Source: Dasyornis broadbenti (taxonomy: Eukaryota > Chordata > Aves > Passeriformes > Dasyornithidae). From it: 64,000 nt of DNA. The translations under genes were made by a program, and so were the position numbers. This document shows, piece by piece, positions 48,301 to 60,300 of this stretch. Every line of letters starts with the position of its first letter. The stretch's first letter is position 1. The notes below the pieces were generated by a model. That model did no database searches. It worked only from the letters and a program-made list of their open reading frames with translations, and was not told the DNA's origin. The stretch covers positions 233,755 through 297,754 of the forward strand of contig VZRN01004720.1 of the NCBI GenBank assembly GCA_013397935.1, read 5' to 3'.

Positions 48301-51300
48301 TTTTCTGAGCATCTGACAAAGTGAGTACAAGCGTCAGACTCACTGCAGCACCCCTGTGTTTTGCTTGACACGACAGCCAGACTTGTAGTAAGTGATGGAC
48401 AAGCCCAGGATGGGATTTACAAAAAAAGCAAGAACCATCTGACTATACACTACATGGTACTTGGGAATTAGAGCCCAGACTGTCTGCTTTTAAAGTAAAC
48501 TTGCACTGTGGAGTGCTAACCTTCTAATCTGTAATTGTCAGCTCAGACTTGGCTTCAGATATTCTACAAAGCTACAACTAATAGAATTTTCCCCCATGGA
48601 ACTGCAGAAGAACGGAAATTGCATTTTTGTTCAAATTCGTCTACCTGCCTGTAATGTAATTTTTTGTGGTCAGCTTCTGGTCAATGTCTCAGTGTTGTAT
48701 AAAACTCTGTTAATGTACAGTTGCAAAATTAAGTAAAGATTAGAAGCTTACTTTAAATCTTCATGGGTTAATACAGGAAATATATTCTGGTTTTAAGTGT
48801 GTTTATACATCTATTTCTCTTTGGATTCAGGTTCAGTGTGTTGGTACATCTAGAAACAAAAAGTGACTCTACCACCTAAACACAGCTCTGGGTTTTTGGT
48901 CTGAGACTGACTGACTGGCAAAGAAATTCAGAGTTTCTAATCACAGCTGAAGTGTTCCAGATGTTGCATTCATTGTCTCCCATACCCAAAGAATGATCTT
49001 TAACTCAGAGGATGTGGATTAAAAATGTTTGTATTGCCTTAGTATCTTACAGCTTAATTATTTTATCGCAGATATCAGTCTTCCCAAATCAGCAGCAATA
49101 TGTTACACAGCAGCCCTGCTAAAAGCCAGAGCTGTTTCAGAAAGGTAAGCAAGGATGTGTGAAAATGACTGTTTGTTGCTACTCTGGGGTTCTGATGTAA
49201 AAAATGAAGGAAAAAGGTCTTAGTCCTTTATGTTGTACACATATATTGTACACACATACTTGTGTGTGTAATTAAACACAGTTTAAAATTCTTTTTAAGC
49301 ATCCATGAAGCTAATACAGGTGAAGATGTTTTATAGGAGCCCATGTATTGGCTAAGTGCTTTTGTATAAATCCTGTTTTCAGTGCTTGGGATTTGTTTTT
49401 TGGGGTGGGTGCAGGATATTTGTGGTGGTTGATGCTGGCATTTCGCTCTGGTCTGAGCACAGCTCCACCTCCCAGCAGGTGATGCTGTATCAGGGAGCTG
49501 AAAGTCAGGGCACTCACCTGACATGATTGAGATGAATTTTCAAACATATTTCATGGGGGCATGAATAACAATCAAGATACCTAACTGAGCGTGAACATTT
49601 GTCTCCTAGAAGGCTTTGTTCAGCTTTCCTGATAAATCGGCCATTTTTTAATGAATCACAATGCACACAGTGCAAATAAACACCTGGCTAGCATTTATTA
49701 TTTATTACTTTTGTTCAATGTGGGTTTTTCCCTTCAGGTTCTCCCCAGAAACTGCCTCCAAAAGAGGGCTTAGTACAGCAGAAATTAATGCTGTGGAAGC
49801 AATTCACAGAGCTGTGGAATTTAACCCTCATGTTCCAAAGGTAGGAATATTTTATTTCCTATTAGACCACTTCTATTGTATTTTGGAAAATACCATGTTA
49901 TAATATAATTTTGTTATTGGAGCCTTTCTAGTCCCGCATTTTCTTGAATTTGGTTATAACTCCAGCCATGGAGTTGTTAAAAACATTACTATTTATATCA
50001 TAAATGTTTTGTGGCCAGAATTTTTTTAATACTAGCTGATGTTCAAACAGGGTTTTTTTGCACAAAAATTAAACTTAGAATTTCATAACTCATTGGAAAA
50101 TCCAGTAAGGTATTACTAAAGGCCCTTTACTCTCAATAAGGATAGAAATTAATAAATATAAATGTAGATATTTAAAGTCATAGAATAATCACAGAATGGT
50201 TTGTGTTGGAAGGGACCTTAAAGATATCTCATTCCAACCCCCTGCTTCCAAGTCCTGAAGCCAAACAATAATCACTCTAGTATTCCAAACCCCTTTATTC
50301 TGCTGTGCTTCCAACCATGGCTCCATGGTTATTGAAAGATCTACAGTCACTTCTTTTCTCCATCCACGTGTAAACAAGATTAACAGTCTGTATCACCACG
50401 GGCTGTAATTTAATGTCTGGCATCAAAATACAGATTCCACAGAGCATTGGGTGAAAATAAAATCTTGCATCGCTTTTTACTGTACTAGTGATGCTTTCAG
50501 TATGAAACCTTGAATGCAGGAGGTTGGCTCGGTGCTGGGTCTAATCCTCCACAAATGACAATGGAGTCCTAGTGGCTGCTGCTGGGGAGGCTGGAATGGT
50601 CTGGCTGCTCCGTTCTGTCTGCCTGTCCAATCCAATAGAATGTGCACTGAGAAAGCTAATTGCTGGGAGAAATTGCTGCTTGTTTGCATGACTGATCAAG
50701 AGCATAGCAAGTTCATTTCAGACAGTCTCAGACAGATTTTTCTTTAGCCTCTGCCTTTAGGGGCAGAAGATTATAATGCATTATCATTATCTAAAAGTTC
50801 TTTTGTTTTGGGTATCCTCCAGTTGTTTCTGGAGTCTCACACACCTTTTTAAAGAAATTAGAGATCATTTCAAACAGGCTGTTTTTAAAATATGGCCTGT
50901 AGTTCTGCAGATAAATGCACAAACTGATTCCAGGTTTCGGTAATTTGATTTTCTCTTCCATTTGTATATCTGTCCATTCTTTATGGGTTTTTTTATTACG
51001 CTATTGCCTTGAGGCACCAGTTGATTAGATGACAGAGCAGAAATTTACTGGTGCAGGCTATTTAAACTCTGAAATGCTTATGGTCAAAGCAAACAAGTGA
51101 ACAAGGGCAGAGAAGTGAAGCAACTTGCCCAGTGGATCACAGAGGGGGAAGAAAATCTGATTTTTAATTTTCACTCTATTCTGTCCCATAGACTAAAAAC
51201 AAATGAGTATGTAAAGTAGAAATCACTTTGTTTGCACATCTGATGATAGTGGTTGTCTTTGCACGTAACATCATTTTGCATAAGGAAAATAAAATAGGGT

Positions 51301-54300
51301 TTCTTCTACTTTTCAAGGCTAGGGTTTGTTTGGAAAGTTAAAACTAGCTAGAAAACTGGTCCTCTTAAGCTGTTTCAAATTAGAAATCTGTAACTGCATT
51401 TTGGTACTGTATGAAACAATCTTTTGCAGTCACCTTCTGAATATCTTAGAGATTTTTATTGTGTATAAGGACTTCAAAACCTGAGATGCTTTCAGTACTG
51501 ACACCTTGCCTATTTTATGCTTAAACACGGACATGAAAACCTGCCAGACTCTGGATTTTTTCTGTTTATGTGGTAGCATGGGCTCAGAGGGAGCCAAAGG
51601 CTGGAGTTGAGCATTGGTGTGTTCTGGCAATACTTGCAGTGGGGCTTCACCACCACTGCTGGGTTTATATTCCCTGTTAGCAGAATGGAAATGTGGGCAC
51701 TGTGGAGGGCATGAGGAGTCAGGTCGGGGGTCAGATATTTGAGACCGTTTCCCACAGCAACCCTGTGTGAGTGATCCTTTACTGTGTTAAAAAAAAAAAA
51801 AAAAATTAAAAATTGAAGAGGATTAGAGGGGATTAGCAAGAATATTACTCTCCAGAGTGCAGGCCCAAGGCACTGAGAGAAGAACCTAGCCAGGCAGCAA
51901 ATGTGCTTTATTTGGCTGGGGCACAACCCCTCCTACATTCCTTGAAGAGTCTGAATGGGAAAAGTTAAGTCCTCGAACTGGATTAGTAAATAATCTCATA
52001 GTTTGTGGCATCGGCCGAAATAAATCAGTGAGTTAGCTGCATTCTTACACTTTGGGGGACACTCCAAGGAATTGCCAGCTACGTTGATCAAAGATATGGA
52101 TTAACTTTTGCTGTTATTGAATGAGACACTATATGGTAGAAGAGAACAGCTCACAGGTAAATTCTAGAGCTGATACTGTTATTTCATGCTCGTAAAAAGT
52201 ACTCATCCGTTTAAAAAAGCTAACTTCAAATGAATACCTGACTTTTAAAATGTACCATGAGAAAATGTATATTTAAAAAATCGCGTGTTCTGTTTTGCAA
52301 AGGAAATGGGAAATGATTAATTCTTGTGTTCTTTGACCCTTCTGAGCATCAGGTTTTCTGCTGATGGAGGGAGGAGGCTGAAATTGAAAAAATCTGAAAT
52401 CAGAGATACTTTGTGGTAGCCCAGTCAGACCACATCAAAAGAAGCTTTTCCTGGGTTTGGTTTATTATTCTTCCTTTGGTTAGCTCACTGACACTTTCAG
52501 GTTTGCTGCTCATACCTTAGAACTAACAAGTCCTCAGCCATCTTCATTGAAACTTTCAGTGATGAAATAATGAGCAGAAATACATTGGTCTGGGTTTTTT
52601 TTATCAGCCTAATTTTGTCACTCATTGGTGTTGCACCTGCAGCATTATACTTAATGTCTGCTCCACAAGAATGTATTTTTGTCTTACTGAAGCTATATGT
52701 TTTTTCTTGATTTTTTTTTTTTTTTTGTTTAGTTTTGTTTTGTATGTGTGTGAGAGGGCCTAATTTAAGAGTCGCATACACAGGAGTATGTTTTGCTGCT
52801 TTTCATTTCTCACGTAAGTGCAGCCTGGCATCTGTGTGGTAGAAACTGGCCACTTCTCTGCTCAATTACGCCTCAAATGATTATTTATGTTTCATAATTA
52901 AAGGTTTTGGAATATTCTGTGTAACCAGGTGTGCTTTCCATTTTTCCTTTCAGTATTTACTAGAAATGAAAAGCCTAGTGCTGCCTCCAGAGCACATTCT
53001 GAAGCGAGGGGACAGTGAGGCGGTAGCCTATGCTTTTTTTCACCTGCAGCACTGGAAGAGGATAGAAGGGGCTCTAAATCTGCTGCACTGCACATGGGAA
53101 GGCAGTAAGTATCTCCTTCTATTTTATCTGTACAGTAGACTAGTCCCTTTGCCTTTCCTCCCCTCAAACGTAATTGGTTCTCTTTTTGAGAAGCTGGTCG
53201 CATGGTTAGGTACAGATTTAATGTCACTCACCCTCTTTGCAGCATTTAGGATGATCCCTTACCCGTTAGAGAAAGGACATCTTTTCTATCCCTACCCGAG
53301 CTGCACAGAAACAGCAGACAGAGAACTGTTGCCAAGTAAGTGGTTTCTAAGCAGTAATGATAATAAAACACAGGCTAAGGACATGTTCAGTTTGTGGTAT
53401 TTTGTATTTACCTTACTGTGATTTTTTTAGTTTGAGCTTCCTGTGAAGGAGATTCAGCTATTTGTTGATGTCCCTCCAAAAAGATCCTGAAGCACTTGCC
53501 GTGTGTGTGTGGTAAATGTCAGCGTGATGCTGTAATAGCCCAGGTCCTTCAGAGATGAAATCTGTGTGTGGTGCATTCAGACTGAGTCTGGCCAACTTTG
53601 AGAACAACAAAATGGACCATTTTTTAGAAGCTGCTTTTAAAAGAATTCATGGGTTTGATTGCTGTAGCAAGGAATCAGTCCATGGTTCCAGTCCTGCATT
53701 AGGTATCCCGTAAAAGCTATCTGTGATCTTAGAGAGAACCCTTGGTTAATCTGTAGCTTCATAGAACGTGTATTACTTTCTGTCGTTAATTCATTGGTCC
53801 GTATTTGTCTGCTGGCTGCCTCCTGAAACTTTTTAGCCATGTGTTTCTATGGATTTGTACTAACATTTGGTACTGAAAAGTCTTACCCAGCTGCTCTTTG
53901 CTTCAAGGCTACTTTATGCAATTATGAGCCTACATGGTTTTTTCCTTTGGGCAAGATAAATAAACTAAATCATTACTGCCTGTGCTCATCATATTTAGGA
54001 AAACAGCATTAATTTAGATTAAAGTTGAGCTGTTAACTATACATCTTAATTGAATTCCTTCGGGGGTTAATGTCTGTATCGTGAACAAACACAATTCCCC
54101 TGGGACTGGTAAGGGCTACTGCAAAAGCACCAGCAGCCCCACAGAGACCACAGCTGTGGAAAGGAAAACTGCACAGACGTGTTTCTATTTAAAAGCCTGA
54201 AGTTATATTTAAAATGTGTAATTTAAATTTGCCCCCAGACTGCTTTAAATTACTCATTTCTCACTTATGCAGGATATTGCACAAGGAATTCCTTGGTTAG

Positions 54301-57300
54301 CAGCTAACCCTAAATTGTAGACTTCCCAGCATAATTAAACACGAACACATGCAGATATTTCAACAGGATCACTCACGCATTCCTGTTATGTTTTAAATAT
54401 AAAACTACCCATAAATAAAATCATCTTAACACTTTTATTGCAGTACTTCCTCGAGAAATCTTGACACTTAATTTCTTAAATTTATCTGTTTAAAATAATG
54501 TTGACCAAATCAATGATTCAAAAACCCCGGATTGGTCAGATGAGTGATTCTCAAATTTCTGTGAACGTATAGAATTCGCTTTAGTTGTCCTTACCTATTT
54601 TGGATTTGGTTTTAATTTCCCGGTGTAGGGAAAGCTACTGCAAAAAGAATTAATTCCTCTTTTTCAAACGCTTTCCTAAATTATATTTGCTCCTGTTTTA
54701 GAAATGAGGTGAGTTTCTATATAGTATGAATCTCTGGGTAATATTAACATCTCTGATGGATGTTAGACATGGATCTCCAACTATTCTACTTAATTGTGCT
54801 CCAAAATCATATCATTAAAAGCAAACCCTGAGCACTTTGCCATTAATGAGTTGCAAGAGCACAAGACACTTCTGTTGAGTTTACTCTTCTAATGGTGTTT
54901 TAATGTACCAGCATTCAGAACCAGTAACTGGGAGGGTAAAGTGTCTTTTTGCTCCACAGACTTCAGTTTGAAAAAGAATACAATTATATTTTCTCATTTT
55001 ACAGAAAAAAAAGTTCACTTAAAATGTTAGGGTTTTGTGAGATTTTAAAAACAGTTTGTCAAGAAGGGCAGTCCTTTTATAATTACTTAAGTCTATAGAA
55101 ACTTGTTTTTTTCTTCATTTAAAAATCTTTTCAGATCGTTGGATAGAAATCAGAGCTGCAGGTATCCAGAGCCAGTAAGTAATTGCATATTCACCGAGCA
55201 GGTCCTCAGCGAGTGACCAGTAGTAGTGTTGTGAGTGCTGAAAGCTCCACATGCCACCCTTGGCCTGGTTAATCACCTGCTTTGGATTTTGTTACCAAAG
55301 ATTGGAAATTGCAAGGAGCTGCTATGTACAGAATTTATAACCCAGCCCTGGTGCAATTTTCTTTGAGGTCTGCTCTGTCAGCTGCTCTGAACAAATTTAC
55401 TGTAGTCTACAACCAGAAGTCTTCAAGAAGTGCTAAGAGCTGTATGTGTATATAACATACTGGCTGTTTTGTATTTGCTGAACTTCTTACAGGGTGGGGA
55501 GATATGCCCTTCTTTTCAGGTAACAGGATTAGAGCTCCAGAGAGTTGAAAACACCCAAACTGTTTTAATTGGTTTGGGTAATTTTGACAGCTTGTGAACT
55601 TCACAGGTGTTCCTTCTGTCCTGTTTAAAGAGTAGGTATCAAAAACTGAACCTGATGAAATGCTTCAAAAATAAAGCCCATGCAAGTGAAAAAGAAGAAT
55701 GGGAAGAAAATATTAATAATGAAAACAAATATGTAATAACTATTAATAATGAAGAAAAGCATGTAATGAAGGGGAAAAATTTTTAAGAAGTTTAAAGTAC
55801 TGGAACCTAAGATGTGCTGCACTAATCTTGAGTCCACACTTAACTCCTTCTGAAAGTCCAGAACTGAGTTACAAGACTATAAATAATTCAGAAAGGAGTC
55901 CTTGATTATCAAATGTCAACATTCTTTTATTTTTTCCTTTCAGCATTTCACGAAGTCTCCGTTTACCCTCAGAAGGAACTTCCGTTCTTCATCCATTTCA
56001 CAGCAGGCCTGTGTTCCTTTTCAGCCATGCTGGCCCTCCTTACCCACCAGTTCCCTGAGCTGATGATCGTTTTTGCAAAAGCTGTAAGTACTGTCTCTGT
56101 CATGGGGCTTGCTTAGGTATCTCGTGGGATTTTTGGGAATTTGGAGATCCAGGGTGAAGTAGCCTCTAGTCAATCTCATGCTTGTGGGGCATGAATTATT
56201 TTACCTGCTTTTGTAAAAATCTCGGTAGTGACGAACTACGAGTGTTGAAATTTGGGCAAAATATCTGCTTTGACAAGAAGATGAACTGTTACTATCACAT
56301 ACCGTGGCTTTAATCTGTGCTGTTATGGTGAGAGAGCGACATTTCAGCATCAGAGAAATTTTGCCACAGAGCACTGTGTTCAGTATGGATTTTATCCTCA
56401 TGGAAGTGGACAACTGCAATGGGACAACCTCAAAAATAAATTTGTTGACTGGAGATTTTGGGAAGTGAATAAAAGGCAGGCTAGACTGCAGGAAAACAGG
56501 TCTCTGTGAGCATTGGAAACCGACATCATGATGTAAATGGAATAGATTGGAACAGGTAAAGTAACTGGTGACTTCAAACCAGGTTCAGAAGCGAGTTTAG
56601 CTGTCACTTACCTTTCAGGAGCCCAGCCAGTGGTTTTATATCTCATCTGGTTTCAGTTGCTAGATGGAGAGTATGTTCAGTGACCACAGTTCTGTCATTT
56701 GAGTACCTATTCAAAGATAGAAGTTGGACTTAGTGGTAATAATCTGTGATGCTTTAAATGTATCTTAAATACATCAGTTGTTGAGCCTGTATCTTAAATG
56801 TGTCATATCTTAAATGAGGTGTATTTGAAGTATGTCTGTTCCTGTGGCTGCCTTCTGTGCCTGTGTCCTTTTTACCTCTCTGCCCTGCTCTTCTTTCCCT
56901 TGCTTATTTGTTAACGTCTGCTGGCTGTATCCTTGTTATCTTGCCCTGGACTCTGGAAGCTGAGGAACAAAGCACATGGGCAGCTTCCTGCCCCAGCTTC
57001 TCAAACTACTCCAAGCAGTAGGTTTGGCCTTTATTGAACTGTGGATCTCATGCAGTAGAGCAGAGTAGCAAATAAAGACCTGTGAACTCTTAAGTGAATA
57101 ATTTATTCTGGCTTTGCTAGTCAAAATAGAGGGTAAAAGGCATTTGCTTCCTGGCTGGTTTAATGCAACAGGTAATACAGACCCATGAGGAAAGCCCTTT
57201 TTTTTTCTTTTTTTCTTTTTTTTTTTTTTTTAAAGAATACTTTGTTCCTAAAAGTGTTGGCTTTGCTAGTGAGCCCAGTCTAGTGTCCAAGTCATGCAGG

Positions 57301-60300
57301 TCTGAGAGTGGGGCCTCATTTCCACACTGTTGTGTTGATCTTTGTGGTGGAAAATGTAGTTGGACATGCCAGTGACAAATTTCAGTGCTGCTCATAATTG
57401 GCTGGGTTCATAGTAACTTGGGGCTAACTATCTGCTTGATTAATTCTGTAAGGGCTGCATTAGCAAAGTTGTATGATTTCCAAAGAGATACAAGGTCAAA
57501 TGTTATGCTAACAAAGAATTGCTTGGTGAAGTTCTCCCTGCTGGGTTTCTTGAACCAAAAAAACCCAAAAAATTATGTGCGGTTGAGTTGGCTTTGCAGT
57601 TGCGATGTCCAAGTGTGGGGGGAAAAAATCCCAGGGTTTGGTCATTTGGCAGTGTGTTTATTTTATTTCCTTTAGGAAAAGATGGATGGTGTCTGTTCAG
57701 CTGAAAAGATGATCAGGAAGAGTGTGCATTGCCGCAGCATTCCCCCAAACAAGTCACAGTGGAAGCAGGCACAAAGGGGTTCTTGACACTCTCTATGCCC
57801 GTTTAATACTGGCAAAAGTTGAAATTGTATACTGAGATCATCAGTCAAGAAGGGAGTTCTATATTAATCTCTTGAGATGGTCAACTGAGAAGGAAATACC
57901 AACTTCCAGTATTCTGCTATTTTAGCTAGAATTAATGTTGACTCTCAATTTTACTCTAATGACTAAAATTCTTCTATATTTTACCTATTAGATATCTGTA
58001 CTCGTGATCCCATTCCTGATGTTTTCAGAGGGATTCAGAAAAATTGTAAGAAGCAATGATACTCAACATCGAAGTAGTATTTCTGATTTTATTGCCCACA
58101 ACAGGGGTGTTGCAACTAGATGATTATTAAAGTCCCTTCCAACCCAAACCATTTTATGATTCAATGTTTCAGTTAATGGATTGCTTCAACATTTTAACTA
58201 TACATAATGCTGTGATGGCTTCTAACACTTTATACATTCTCTCTTGTATTCTGGAGGTTTGTAGTAGTGGCATCTAGTTGAATTTTCATACCAAAAATGG
58301 AAGATTATCTTCGATTTAATGACACCAGCCTTTCCACTCAAGCATACTTTAATAAAGCATTATTATTTGCTATACTCAGCATTATATCTTCAAGTAATTC
58401 CAGTGCTTCAAGCTTTAATTTTGTTTTGCTGTGTATTTCATTGCTTCAAGTATTTTTCATCTCACTTATTAAATATTATTAAATGCTTCAACTTATTAAA
58501 TATAGTAATTTGAGATAATAAAGTTCTAGCTGGTATATCTGGAGTGCTTTGGCCTTAGATAAAAGCAATGCAAAATATAGTTCCAATGAATTCTTGAATT
58601 TCCAAGAAACCTAGAAGACAGTTTTAGGAATGGCAATTGGAAAGTATTGTGTATATGGAATTTTTCACTGTAAATCTCCAAGCAGTGACTTCTTAGATTA
58701 CATTTCAGTTACTTCTTAATCAAACTGTTTTTCCAGCAGTTGAGTCTGCAGCAAGCTGAATGCCTCGGAAGGGGTTTAAGAAGTTGAATACCTTTCTATT
58801 GACTTGAAAAGTCTGAGTTTACATATTTTCATTTGTTAGTGCTTGAGTTTGTTTCCTCCATAATAAATCACAGGGTAAACCTTGGCAAATTGCTAAAAAT
58901 ATTCCAAGTGGCCAAAAATCACAACGAAGCATTTACTAGTTCCAATGTATACAGTGTGATAGAGCATCAGCAGAGGCCGGAGCGCTGGCACCGGCTGCGG
59001 GAGTGGGAGCCGCTCCTGCCCCCGCAGTCCCAGCCCTGGGAACCGGCGCCACGGGGATTTTTGGTGTCTTGCACAGGTTGGAGGGTTTGCAGGTGTTGGG
59101 GGCTGGTGCTGGCAGAGTGCGGAGCATTTACTGATGCACTTGGAGCCCGTGAAGGTACCCAGAGCACTGTGGCTGCTGCATCCCTGAAAGCATCCAAGGC
59201 CAGGTTGGATGGGGCTTGGAGCAACCTGGGATAGTGGAAAGTGTCTCTGCCCATGACAGGGTATTGAAATTAGAGGATCTTTAAGGTCCCTTCCAACCCA
59301 AACTATTCCATGATTCCAGGATAACTGTGTGAGTTGGTGCTGGTGAGAACAGTGGAACAGGCAGTGGTAGAGGATGCACACAAGCTGCAGTACCAGCACA
59401 GGTGCTCCCTCGGCCTTGCTGTTTGTTTCATTCAGATTTCTGATATCTCTTAGAGAATCACACTGCTCTTGATCATCAGACAGTTCAGCTTCTCAAGTAG
59501 TTGCTGTTTAGATTTTTCTCAGTGAAGCAACGAAAGGAAGGAAGGTACGAGAATGACAATCTGAATAGCTCACTGAACAAGCTGAAAGACGCTGCTGGAT
59601 AGAACAACTTCTGTCGGAAGTGCAGACAAAAGGGTCTGATTGTTTTGTCATTCAGTATGAATTTTTATTTTTTAGTAGCTACATAGGTGGAGAACTGGGT
59701 GGATGTGTATCATCTTGCAGAAGTGAGGTTGCACAATTCCTTCTGTAATACAACCACACCAAGAAATCTGCAAGAATACCGGTGATACAGAGGGACAGCA
59801 GGCACTGTAAACAGACCTCAGAAGTTCCTGAGAGCACTGAGCACACCTTCATAGAATCATGGAATGGTTCGGGTGGGAAGGGACCTTAAGACTCATCCCA
59901 TTCCAACCCCTGCCATGGCAGGGACACCTTCCACTATCCCAGGTTGCACCAAGCCCTGTCCAACCTGGCCTTGGGCACTTCCAGGGATGGGGCAGCCACA
60001 GCTTCTCTGGATAATTCCAAGCAGATCAATCCAGTTTTTTTAACATCTGAGCCTTACATTACTGGAGTAAACCAGTATTAATTATTACTAAAGTACTGAA
60101 AAAATAGTGCAGCAGTCTTCCTGCTGTATCCTACTGAAAACAACTTTCTTTTTCAGGGAATTGGACAAAATCTTAAGACAGTCCCTGTTCCAAAGTGGTT
60201 TTGTATGGATCACTTGATATTTTCACAATAATGAAAGAAGTCATGGGACTTAAATTAAAAATTGGCTAATTTTTATGATTGCAAGATTAGGAGAGAACAT

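Noticed and set aside
58833..59399. Open frames of 133-168 codons at 58.8-59.4 kb
   Set aside because: They overlap a CR1 remnant on both strands and match no protein family; not mobile-element coding capacity either.
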